From Norana najaformis (Eukaryota > Annelida > Clitellata > Crassiclitellata > Hormogastridae), in assembly GCA_964023275.1 (NCBI GenBank), contig OZ029918.1, forward strand, positions 35,377,063 to 35,441,062: 64,000 nt of DNA. Reading direction: 5' to 3'. Position 1 is the first letter of the stretch. Each line of letters starts with the position of its first letter. The position numbers and the translations under genes are program-made. Positions 14,714 through 30,604 of this stretch are shown one piece after another. The notes beneath the pieces were generated by a model that worked only from the letters and a program-made list of their open reading frames with translations, had not been told where the DNA came from and did not search any database.

Positions 14714-17700
14714 CAATTTATATAGCGCCGTAGCACAGCCGAGGCCGAAGAAAAGGGCGTAGGGGTCTATGTCTGTGATCGAGGTTATCAGCAGAAGCCC
14801 GACGAAATATAAATATAAAATGCACACGTTTTTATACAGCGACCGGCCTCGACCTTGCCCATTTTTCAATGAGTAAATGGGGTGAGATCCGTCACTACCG
14901 CTGTCCATTTGAATTGCGCAAATATATGAATTTTGTTATGAATAAGATGGGAAGGACAGAAAGTGAAAAATGCATATTTATTTTGTTTTGAACACAAGAA
15001 TATCCAATTTCATTTCTGGGACCACTTACTGATTTTTAACTTAAACCTACGTTTCTGCTGTCTGCCAATTGCTTACGTACTTTGTTGACTCCCAACTGAA
15101 TCGTTTCAATTCTGCGTTTCAAGCCCTTAATTTGCATAGGTGATAAAGTTTTTCCATTACACAAATTAAGCCCGCAGATGTAGAGAACCAGATGTAGCAA
15201 CAACCTGTGGCAAATTTTCTTCAGTAACAAGCTGTTGTATTGTATATTAATGTTAACTGAAGACTGTTTGATGATTTCTGCCATAAAGTTACAGCTGCTG
15301 CAATGTTCAGTGCGTACAGACTCAAAACTGTTATGTTTCAAATTGTTTTTCAGACGTACAGGTGGTTTGTTGCGTTCAGAAACCCAAAAGAAATCTGGGA
15401 GAACCATCGGCCGTACCTGATTCTGGAGTTGTTCTTGTATTTCTTTGCGCTGTTGACTTTCCGACATGGTATGTTTGCATGCACGTGTATGTGCGTGTAT
15501 ATGTGTGCTTGTATGTATGTATGTATGTATGTATTCATGTTTGTATGCTTGCATCTATTCTGTATGTATGTGTGTGTGTCTATATATATATGTATTTATG
15601 TATGTATCTAGGTAAGCCAGTGATTGCACAGGATTTGGGCAGTCTCTGTGGAAATAAAGCACTAGAGTTTTTGGCTTATAAGTCTGTGGCATAAACTGCA
15701 CGGGAACTCTTTGTTGCTGCTGTTTAAAATTGGCTGTTTATGTTAATTTCGATGTAAAACTTGCAGCAATGGTAATCATATTTCTGAGATTTCTACAGCA
15801 CTCAATGAAAGCCATGTCACGGGACCAGCTTGTTCACAGGCGCTCAGTCAAAGCAAAATCGATAGGCAAAAGGGTTCGGTTCCAGATCAAGATCCAGAGT
15901 CTGGCAGAGAGACAGCGTGGCAGCTATGGTGGACGATGATTGGGATTGGAGCAGAAAGAGGGACAAGAGGAAGAAGGGGAGTCAGGATAGGATCTGTGAA
16001 AGAGGAATGTTTTCAGTTTTTGTGCGGAAGGACAGTACAGAAATTGCAAGCGGTGGAGGATAGATGAATTTGTATGACGGGTCAGATGAGGGTGGTTCCA
16101 GGGTGGGCACTTGGCTGGGAAGGATTGCGGCAAAGGTGGCCTCTGGATGTTTGCATTTATGTACCATTGTTCAACTTTGTCTTCATGACCAGCCTTTCTG
16201 GTGATCTTGTGGTTGTGTAGCCTGGCGAAGCGGTGGTCGGTTCCTCTACCTGTGGTTTGCTACGATTCTTCATGGCCTTGTCGTCGAAAGTCTGAGTTAT
16301 TTTGTGCCGGATGTTGACAACTTCTGGCATGCTCAGTCAATGGTGATGTTCCTGGGAAAACGACTTCCTCTTCACATCGTCATACTGTGTATGTCACACT
16401 GGTTTTGCTCAGTTTATTAAATTTCCGATTTTTTTTAAATAAGTAAATTTGTCACTTTTTGGATGTTTACTATACGTAGGGTTACATTCTAGTTACGTAC
16501 TTTGTGATACCAACTGGAATTGAGTTATAGTAATCAAGCCAGAAGCCAACGAAATATAAATGTGAATGCACATGTTTTTCTATAGTGACCATATGGTCTC
16601 GACCCTACCCACTACCAATATTTCAATGAAGTAATCGGGTGAGATCCTTCACGATTTATTTAAAGTGGCTGTGGTCAGTGGACTTCAATTTAAATGGTCA
16701 ACAGTGTGTGCTCTTTTTCTCATCAATTACAAGTGAGTGAGAGTGAGTGAGGGAGAGAGTAAGTAAGTAAGTCAGTATTCCTTTTTGGCAGAACAAATGC
16801 CATCACTTGAAAAATAGATAGCATGTGTGTATATACATTATATGTACGTACGTATGTATGTGTACTTATGCAGCTGAACATTTGTATAGCACCTTTTAAT
16901 CACCTCTCAAAAGTGCTGGAAACATTAGAGAGCAATAAAAGTTAAATGACAATAATATGATCGAATGAATAGTAAATAAAAATCAAGACGAATAAGTATC
17001 GGCTTTTGTGTCAGACTTACATTGAATATTCCTAGTTTTTATATTATACTGAGTTATTGATTTGTAGGATTTTGCATTATGTAATACTGTGTATTGTAAC
17101 AAATATTTCTATAGCATCCTTCAGTACTGTAACCTGTTTAGTAGTTGTACTAATGTTTTTTGTTATTCTGCAGGTGTTACTTAGTTCTGCATGAGTGAAT
17201 CTCGTGTACTTAATGACATGCATGATTTAGAGATGAAGGTGGATCTAACAATTTGCTGTTCTATGGAGCACTGATGCGTGATGATGGTGTTGAACATCTT
17301 CTTATCATTGAGATGCGTCTGTGCGTTTAAATGTTTCAGATCCAGTGTTCATATACACAGCTGCAGCAGCCGTGTCGAGGCTGAGGCTGAGAAGCTGGGC
17401 TGAGCCGTTTGCTGGTAAGAGGAGGCCCGATCTATTGATTGGCTGGGTGGATGACTGATCAAGTGGTTGATTGAGTGACTGATTGATCAGTGAGTTGATT
17501 GATTAATTGATTGATTGATTGAATGCCAGTGGTTGGCTGGCAGGCTGCCTGATAATTGATTGACTGACGACTGATTGACTTCCATTGTCTGGCTTTATGA
17601 TGTAAAGTTGACTGGTTGCTTGACTGTTTCAGTGGTTAGCTGTCTCACTGATGTGTTTGCTAGTAACTGCTGTACTGACTGCTTTGCTTGTTAATAAAGA

Positions 17701-18785
17701 GGCAGAACCTCTCGAAGGTTCAGGTGCGTTTCTTGGGTTCTTCCAGGGCTATATAGGTAACCTAATAACCTTTGACATCTGTTTACAACTGCCGTAAGAA
17801 ATCAATTTACAGAATATTACTGTTTGAATTAATTTCTTAATGATTTCCATAGCAGAATATTTGCGGCACAGTAGACTATTCGGTAGCATGCTGTGTTTGT
17901 TATCCAAGGATGGCGGGTTCAAGCCTGCTGCGTGGACTCTGTGTAACAACCTTGGACAGATTGTTCGCACTCTCGTCTCGTACCTTACATTCAGGTTTAT
18001 TGACCTTGCATGCATAAATGGATGGACAATGTGAGTGAAGACTTGGAAATCAAGGGATTGCACACAATCAAGGATAGGGCAAAGTGGAGACGTCTTGTTC
18101 AGACCTCATCGTCGGCACATGCCTGAAGAGAGAAGAAGAAGAAGAGAAGAAGAGACCTTACATGCATAATAGTGCAATAAATGTTTGAAAAATATAATTA
18201 ATAAAATATTTTTTTGTAGTTGGGTTGGCTGTTGTTCTCTTGGACATTCCGTTCGACATAATCGGAATAAAGTTTCTGTTCTGGTCGTGGCATGACACCG
18301 ACCCAAACATATTCGACCGCCACTACTGGGTTCCATGGACCAGTTACTACTTCCATGCATCATTCGTTTCAAGCTTCATGATTCTGTTTTTTGGAACGAG
18401 ACATCTGCTGTGCAGTTCGCCCTCGCGGTATGAGGCTGACGGGTACGAGGAATGGTTTCTTTGGCCTTGATTTTGTCCTTGCGTTGATGAAATGTCCCTA
18501 ATCTGTGTATGTGAGGACTTGTTTCTTTGGCCTCTATTTTGTCCTTGTATTAATGAAATGTCCCTAATCTGTGTATGTGAGGACTTGTTTCTTTGGCCTT
18601 GATTTTATCCTTGAATTGAATTAAATAGCCCTAGTCTATGTAGGTGAGTACTTGTTTTTGTGGCCTCTATTTTGTCCTTACATTGATGAAATGTCCCTAA
18701 TCTGTGTATGTGAGGACTTGTTTCTTTGGCCTTGATTTTGTCCTTGCATTGATACCATGCCACTGAACTAAAATCACACCAATCA

Positions 18786-18825
<40 letters not shown>

Positions 18826-20952
18826 TTGCATTCATTACATGCCACTGATAAGTCTCTCTTGAAGTGGCACTATATAATCTGTGATGACAGTTGCAATTAC
18901 AATTACATTACTTAGACTAATTTGTTTATGTAACTTCTGTAGTGCAGCTCTACTGCTATTATACGCAAGCCAAGACAGTGCGAGTGAGGTCTTGAATTGA
19001 TCCATATTATACAATTATTATACACGTAAGTTATTACAGTCTACTGAAAATTGACTGACCTGTGAATTCCTTCAGATTTCTTAAAGAGGTTCTGTGCACG
19101 CTGATAACCGGTTTGCTGGCAATGCCGTTTGGCATTCTTCAGTTCATTCCTATCTACCATCCTCTGCACGATGTCTACAACATCCACACCGAAGTCTGTG
19201 TTCTGTTTTTCCTGACGGCCTACATCTTGATTGTGTGGGTGGCTGACAGACACCCTACTGAGGAAGCCAGGTCACCATCACCAAAGAAAGGTAACCCCTT
19301 AATTAACCGTTAATTAATTATTTAACTCTTTTATCTAGTTGTGTATCTAGTTGTCTTGGAGAGAAAGAATACAGCTGAACACGAGTGCCGTGGTTGGTTC
19401 CATCGTTCTGGATTGGGCTTATCGGCAATCTATGAAATGAAATTCTCTTCTTTGTCTTATTTCCATCAGTGTTTGAAAACCGTTCTGTTCTCTGTTTGAC
19501 CGTTAATTTCTGTCGTCAGGCCGGGAGTGCCTTTGGAGAGTTTTTTAAAATCTCTATTGTAAAACTCGAGATTTCTGCAGCACCCAAAGGAAGCTAAGTT
19601 GCGGGTACCAGGTGCTCAGTCACGATAAAATCGATAGGAAAGAAGGGTCAGATTCAGTTAAGTTTTGTTTGCCTTTTCTTACCTTAACTTAGTGTGTCAT
19701 TCCTTACCTTAACTTATTTTGCCTTTTCTTACCTTAGCTTAGTTTGCCTGTCGTTACCTTAATTAACTTTGTTACTTTATGGTTCCTTACCTTACCTTAC
19801 ATTACCAAATGTGTTTTGTGTGTTTGATTTGTTTTTGTGTAGGCTTTTTCCACTGGTTGGATGACCTTTGGCTTCCGGTGTTTCTGCATTTTCTGATGTA
19901 CATCTTGTTTGCTGCGTACGAAAGTCCTGAATTAATTCGGTCGGAAGGAGTGCATGAGAGAACTGGCAACTGCTCAGCTATTTCACCTGTTCAGACAGCC
20001 TCTGGCAAGGTGATGTTTGCTTGCCAATTGTTATTGTAAACTTGAGATTTCTACAGCGCCCAACGAAAGCTAAGTTGTGGGAACCAGCTTATTCACAGGT
20101 GCTCACTTAAGACAGAATTGATAGCAAGAAGGGTTTGCTTCCAGAACAAGGTTTAAGGGGCAGGCAGGCAGGTAGGCAATCAGATGGGTATGGTGGATGA
20201 TGGTTGGAATCAGATCTGCAGGACAGATAAGGGGAAGAAGAGGAATCAGGATAGGATCTGTGGAAGAGGAGTGCTTTCAATTTTGAGTTTAAGACCTGCA
20301 CAGAGATTGCAAGGGGAAGGTGATGTTGAGTTCATATGATGGATCAGATAATTCCCAAGTTCATGATCAAACAGTTATAAGTTTTGTTTGAACAGGTACT
20401 TTTTTGAGCAGGCAGTAGGTGGAATATGGATGTGCGGATTTAGTGCTTGCTAGATGGGCGATGTCTTGTGCACTGTTAAAAGTAAATACAGGGGTATCTG
20501 GAAACGGCAGATACTAATGTTGCCTGAACGCCCACAGACATTGGTATTGAAGCAGTCAGTGTGGCCTTAAACTGGTAGTAATGTGGCATATATAAAAGCG
20601 TACTTGGACAAAATTGTCTGGCGGTGTTAACATTTTATGACATGTATGACTTTTAACTCAACAGGTGCTGTCAAGGAAGACGTTCCTCTGTACTTCTGAT
20701 TATGATGAGGGATACTACGACTTCCACTGTCTTCCTGGAGGCAAACCCCCGGCAGATGGACTGGACTGGTATACCATCTGTGGCAATCCTTTTCCAAATG
20801 CCCTAGAATATCTGATCGTCGTGTCTGCGTTCTCGCTGATGGGTTTATTCATCTACATTCAAATGCTGGGGTTTTCCGGGAAACAGCCAAGGGGGAAAAC
20901 CAGTAAACAACAAATGAATCAAAAAAGCAAAAAAGACCAGAAGAGAGATTAA
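14349..20952 (+). CDS. Multi-pass membrane protein, 432 residues, eight exons (possible DUF7802 family)
   Basis: Exons 14349-14396, 15354-15468, 16221-16388, 17340-17414, 18220-18442, 19076-19290, 19843-20009 and 20665-20952 join with matching phases (0,1,1,1,2,1,0). The start is the ATG of MADVVWKKIDEILASE; an acceptor-like TTTCTTCAG directly before it suggests a 5' UTR intron. About nine hydrophobic segments can be seen, roughly residues 35-50, 60-78, 102-120, 134-157, 178-200, 213-236, 249-265, 289-306 and 383-405. The loop WSWHDTDPNIFDRHYWVPW (about 157-175) looks like a conserved core. The tail is Lys/Gln-rich (KKDQKRD) and probably cytosolic. I recall this pattern from an uncharacterised eukaryotic family (DUF7802), but the name is from memory; the function is unknown. 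Confidence 0.85.
14669..14925 (-). mobile_element. SINE family A with ATT microsatellite tail
   Basis: Read on the minus strand, the element runs from about 14925 through GGTCGCTGTATAAAAACGTG to GGCGCTATATAAATTGTC and straight into (ATT)n at 14711-14669. Related copies lie at 16505-16680 and 61555-61780. The 61555-61780 copy shows the tRNA-like head. Confidence 0.75.
15510..15610. repeat. TATG microsatellite
   Basis: TATGTATG repeats shortly after the exon 2 donor of the membrane-protein gene. Confidence 0.8.
15771..16170 (-). mobile_element. SINE family B copy
   Basis: On the plus strand it begins GAGATTTCTACAGCACTCAA and continues GGACCAGCTTGTTCACAGGC and then AAAATCGATAGGCAAAAGGG, so the sense strand is minus and its 3' end reads GTGCTGTAGAAATCTC. 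Similar copies occur at 19555, 20037, 24840, 40580, 43440, 52640 and 63897. Confidence 0.8.
16505..16680 (-). mobile_element. SINE family A fragment
   Basis: It shares CGAAATATAAATGTG, TTTTTCTATAGTGACCATATGG and GGGTGAGATCCTTCAC with the copies at 14711 and 61555. Confidence 0.65.
17865..17965 (+). mobile_element. tRNA-like SINE head
   Basis: CACAGTAGACTATTCGGTAGC, later GGCGGGTTCAAGCCTGC, have the spacing and sequence of the A and B boxes of a tRNA-derived promoter. The fold is too diverged to be a functional tRNA. Confidence 0.45.
18443..18765 (+). repeat. 66-bp tandem repeat starting at a splice donor
   Basis: About 4.7 units of the type GTGAGGACTTGTTTCTTTGG continued by CCTTGATTTTGTCCTTG and TCCCTAATCTGTGTAT. 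The first unit starts at the donor of exon 5 of the membrane-protein gene (GG|GTACGAGGAATGG), and each later unit carries GTATGTGAGG at the equivalent place. Confidence 0.85.
18787..18825. repeat. TTA microsatellite
   Basis: About 13 TTA/ATT units, followed by a SINE-like end (CTCTTGAAGTGGCACTATAT) near 18858-18880. Confidence 0.9.
19555..19655 (-). mobile_element. SINE family B fragment
   Basis: GAGATTTCTGCAGCACCCAA, then GGTGCTCAGTCACGATAAAA and TCGATAGGAAAGAAGG, match the antisense end of family B. The preceding 19465-19550 resembles the LINE 3' end at about 340-400. Confidence 0.7.
20037..20340 (-). mobile_element. SINE family B copy
   Basis: It begins GAGATTTCTACAGCGCCCAA and includes ACCAGCTTATTCACAGGTGC and AATCAGGATAGGATCTGTGG. 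It is one of the longest copies in the window and lies in the last intron of the membrane-protein gene. Confidence 0.8.
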
Positions 20953-21164
20953 CGCCTGCACTTGGTTGAACTTATGAGGATCAGTCGATTTTGAATGCTG
21001 CAAAATCCAAATAGTTCATGAGTTCATGTACCTTTGTGAGAATTGTTAAAGACGCTATATAATTAGCCAGATAAATATGTACAAACGTATGTACGCTTAT
21101 GGTTTCACTCATGCATACATAAATACACGTTTACATCCCTTGGACTCCTGACTGTCCCTCGTAT

Positions 21165-21390
21165 GTGCACTGCTACAGCGCGGTCTAGAAGCTTTGCCTA
21201 TGTTGGACCTAATAGCTGGAATCGCCTTTCCCGAGAGCTGTGGCTTGCATTCCTCAGTTTGTCCCTTCCTCAGTTTCGCAAGAGCCTGAAGTCTGTTATT
21301 TGACAGTGGTCTCACTGGTTTGGGTCGGGAGCGCCTCTGATGAGTCTATTCTTGAAGTGGCGCTTTATAAATGTCAGATTACAATTACAA
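21165..21390 (+). mobile_element. LINE 3' end (ORF2 C-terminus and 3' UTR)
   Basis: The frame reads SFAYVGPNSWNRLSRELW and ends FRKSLKSVI-stop, the typical C-terminal block of CR1/L2/Jockey-type ORF2 proteins. It is followed by GGGAGCGCCTCTGATGAGTC and TTGAAGTGGCGCTTTATAAA, then a TTACAATTACAAT tail. The 3' UTR motif is shared with the SINEs of this window. Confidence 0.75.
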
Positions 21391-22936
21391 TAATGCCTTG
21401 TGCATTAATTCGTAATGGTTTATGGTTGTTGATGAACATCAGAAATAAATGTAGTTGTGCTTGGTTTACAGTCTTGGCTGTGTGATTACCTCGCTTTTTG
21501 AATAATGGATGTAAGGTTGCTGGATTTTTATAAATTTATGAACTGAGCTGTAGTAACTGTCAGTTTTTAAATGTTATAATTCTGGTCGGTATTTAAGCTG
21601 TTTAAAACTTTCATTTTCAGTTTTAATGATATCATTGCTACAAGCGAATGTTATCACGATAATCATGTCATAAAATCATGAATATGAATACAGTAATTAA
21701 ATATGAAGATTGAGCTGACCATGTCACAGAATTTTATCCGATTTTATTATGAATGATGACAGTAGTTTAGTTCTGTTGGAGACTGGTAGACAATTGAAAT
21801 ACATGTAGTTAAGAATGGTGCAAAGGAAATATATTTGGTTGTTTCTGGATTCTTGTGTTGTGTTCTTGTACGTCTCTACTTTCTCCAAAGATATTCGTCT
21901 GGATTTTGTTGCTGTCCAAAGCTTGACACGAAGGTTCAACAGTCAAGTTTATACTGCCAGAGTTATTGCTGATTGCGTCAGATGATAGTGTTTCTGACCA
22001 CGCTAATCGTTTGGCAGGAACGCACATAGCCGAACTGCCTCCCGCCCAGACAAACGTTCAACGGGCCTGTAATGTGGCCAACTATTGATCCAACGAGCGT
22101 AACTGTAACGGTGAATTCGATACTGAAAGTGATAACGATGCTGTGAAGGCTGGTGGGTGTTTAGCGATGGAAGGAGGTGATGCTTGCGAACTTGCAATAG
22201 ATTACACTGACGGATAAATGATTAATCTCTGAGTCCACCGGTATCTATGATGATCAGAGCTCAAAACAGGTGTTCATACGGTGAAAATTAAAGCTTTATA
22301 GCTTCCTTGTTTGATGAGTGGCACCACGTTGTTCTTTTACAACAGATTTGTTGATTTCAGCGAAAACTATTCGCTGCCATTATATTATTGTAATATAGTA
22401 AGTAAGTGAGTATATTCTTTATTAACCAATAGCTAATCGCACATCGGTTTACAAGTATTTAAGAGCACAAGAAAAACTTAATATACATACAGCGTCCTAA
22501 TAATAAAACATTTACGTGTTAAATTATCAGCGGGAGGAATAATACGGAATAATAAAATCATAATAAGAAATCTAATCGATACCATATTAATCTAAACATA
22601 TTAGTCTACACAGTGGTTGCATTATATTATTACATTATGTTAGTAATATTACAGATTATTAGTAATAGGCCTATTAGTTTCTAGGCACCTTTGCGGATAG
22701 TTTCTGGGGAATTCAATCGCTGCCCAATTAATCTAAATATATTAGTCAATGCAATGGTCGCAGCGAAGCGTGCGCGTCTTCCTGTGTACCATCGTTTCTA
22801 TGCGTGTATGATTCCATGCAGAAACACGGGAGGGTGCGAGCCACGAAGCGTAGCGTTGGGTTACACTGGGACAGCAAAAAATAAACAAAAAGCACGCTGG
22901 TTTTTAGTCGCAGTTTAACGAATGAATTATAGACCA
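21391..22936. other. Spacer upstream of TMEM72
   Basis: AT-rich sequence between two genes on the same strand. AATAAA at 21444-21449 could end the upstream transcript but is inside repeat-rich sequence. I see no further gene; 22690-22936 should include the TMEM72 promoter and 5' UTR. Confidence 0.4.
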
Positions 22937-27745
<4,809 letters not shown>

Positions 27746-30604
27746 AAGCACTAGAACCAAATTAATTGTTGTTGAAATATACACCAGAATGTCCTTAAAA
27801 TGTGCTTCAGCATTACTAGAATTCTGATATAACACAGTGGAAACCAACAGCTAGTTTGGCTTTAAAAAATAATTTAATTACCACAGATCCTTATTGTACA
27901 GTGGTTCTTGAAGTGGCTCCAAAAGACAGAGTTTTACTGAGTTTCTGGTGTATTGCCTTATTGTACATTTCTCAAGGTTTAAAAATGGCAAATGTGATGC
28001 AGACAGAGGCAAGCGGAAGGCTTTTGCAGAGGCACTTAGGTCATGTGTCTTGAATCAGTGTTTTGAAAAGATGCACAATCCAAGACGGGTTTTTGTTCCT
28101 CCATTTAAGATGTCTCCGAGCTGGAAATATTGTCTACAAATACAGACTTTGCGACTGCCAATTTCTGTAGATGTGGTATATTTTCACACAGAAAAATGTA
28201 GATGCTAGAATTTTTCTAAACTACAGAAGAATCCGGTGCTAAAAATATTTCCACGTGTAATTTGTCAGATCTGCAAAGAAAGGTTCAACATTGGAATTGT
28301 TCATTCGCCAAGTATATAAGTGTTTTTCAGTAAAAGATACACAGCAGCACGGGAAATAGTATGTGCAATTATTTACATATGAATGCTAAGAGATGTTGAA
28401 CTTACATAAAAAAATGTTTCTTTTGGCCATTCAGAACTGTGGCAAGTTATTGTAATCTATGGTGCATTCAGTGTGTTTTCAGAGAAACTTGCATGTTTGT
28501 TGAATGTCTTTTTCTCGATACTTAAACTGCAGCTAGATTTACTGCAAATTATATAGCGCCTTTGCACAAGTGCAGTTGTTAGCATGCTAGACTGAAAACT
28601 CAGAGTTCAGGGGTTCAAAGGGCAGGGCAGAAAGATTAAGGTTTCTGTTCCACTGCACCTCACAGTCATCTCGTCTACAGAATGAATACCCTGACAATCA
28701 AGGGTTGGTAGGAAGATCAGGTGGCAAGGAAGAGGCTGGCTACCTGCCCTCAAATGCCAAGGCTAAGAAAATGAAGTCGCTAGTACATCATACCCAAGGC
28801 TGCCCCTCAGGGTAAGCTTAAGAGACTGCTAAAAAACATTACCTCACCTGCACTTGTATTATCACTACTAGACACTGAATACATCAAGCGATTTAGCCAG
28901 TGCCTTACACACTGAATTTATCAACTTTTATTCAATTGTTCAAATTGTTTCAGCTAACTACATTTGAGGATTATGCAGTTACTAGAAGTTAAATTTTACG
29001 ACAAAAAATGGAGAAAACATTTCAAAATATTTTAGTGCAGTTATTTCTGTTTAGAGCTAAAGTTAATCATTCTCAGCCAAAGCTTCTTTAAATTCAAAAT
29101 ACTAGCAGAATATAATTTTCTATAAACACAACTCAGAAGTTCCTATAGTGTAACATCGGCTTGACTGAAGTATTTTTATTGATGACAGTTTGCTAAATAA
29201 TTATGTAAATGCACACGCACGTAATAAATTATTTCTTTTTACAAGAGATCAGTTTACAGAATAAATTGCTAAAAGGTAAAAATTTTTCACACAGCAAATT
29301 CGCAGATGCAGTCAGCTTTACTGTCACTTCAAAAATTGCTCATCCAAAACTTAAGCATATCATTCTTGGACTGGCGAGTTCAAGAACGGTTAATACTGGA
29401 TTGAATCACACGCTAACGAGTAGCTCTTTCAAAAAAGCCGGGGAACAGTGGTTGATAGTTAATGCCTTTGAGAGGTTCTTAAAAGGCGCCATATAAACGG
29501 TAAGATAAATACAAATATACATACATAAACACAAAATATAAGCCTTTCACCATTGCGTTTTGGCTCAAGCCCTGCTGCATTCATAATTTCGTTGCTGAAT
29601 GATGAAATCTTTATGCAGAGGCTGTTCTGCTGTTTGGATCACTTTTTTCCTTCTTACCCTTGACCCCGAAAAAAGAAACTTCTGCTCAGAACTACTGGAA
29701 TGGGGCTTAACATCGACCAAGCAAGCTCACCTCACTCGACCGAGCCAATCTAATCGAGAGCAACATTTATTGGTATGAGGGCTGAGCAAGGAGCACAGAT
29801 AGGTCGGCCGAATTCAATGTAATACCTTGTAAATGGCAGGTCAGATTTAAACTGGATTCTTTGCTTTATGAACAGCCAATGTAATGAATAAATCTACAGA
29901 CTGAGCTTAGTTTCATCACAGATGACCTCACTCTGCCAAGTCAATTTGGCTAAATGGATTAAGAAAGGTCAGTCATCCAGCTCTCAAAACCAATGTCCCA
30001 GTAGAGACAATTTTGCCACACAATAACTTCATTAGTTGCTCATTCTATACGTCCATCCTTCACCACTCACAAAGACTAACATCGCTTCATATCGGTTTTA
30101 AAACGCAAAAATCGTTAGTACGGCAGATTGCTTCACTTTAAAAAGCATAAGCTTACAGTAAAACTACATCAATTCTATAGGAACATTAAAGTTTTATGTA
30201 AGGTTTTTGAAGAACTTAAAAATTTTTATATGTGGGTTTGCCAACAAAACTGTCCCTTGGAATAGAGCAAATTAAATTCAAAACGCCACCCAAAATTAAT
30301 TCTTATAGACAGAGAGGTCCGTCTCCAACCAACAATTAAACCACAAAAGTGGTTTAAAAAGCCTAACCCTTTGAAATTCCAATAATCCCCTGTTTATGTA
30401 TCAAATGTCTTCCACAAGTGCTTCACCTGCAACTTCTTATAGCCCGTGTAAAGCCAGCTAACTTTCAGTCCAGAGTTTCCATTTATAAATTCCAACCCCA
30501 ATTAATTCATTAATTTGATTAATTAATTAAAATAATTATAGCCAGAGGTCAGCATCTTCAAAACCCAGCCCCATTCAATTCCAGCCGCCTCGTTTTGCGA
30601 TAGG
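27746..30604. other. Spacer between TMEM72 and the dynein gene
   Basis: A convergent spacer that must hold the TMEM72 3' UTR and the dynein 3' UTR. I see no third gene. It contains a tRNA-headed SINE (28555-28850) and SINE-like ends near 29470-29510 (AAAAGGCGCCATATAAACGG). The frame at 29209-29496 is a by-product of that SINE. Confidence 0.5.
28555..28850 (+). mobile_element. tRNA-headed SINE family E
   Basis: GTTGTTAGCATGCTAGACTG followed by CAGGGGTTCAAAGG gives A- and B-box-like elements; the body has CTGCCCTCAAATGCCAAGGC. Copies with the same order of blocks lie at 44665-44960 and 59430-59790. Confidence 0.65.

Noticed and set aside
17865-17965. tRNA gene
   Set aside because: A- and B-box-like sequences are present, but no full cloverleaf can be drawn; best read as a SINE head.
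29209-29496. 95-residue frame downstream of TMEM72
   Set aside because: It ends in the SINE tail motif (GGCGCCATATAAACGG) and has no family resemblance.
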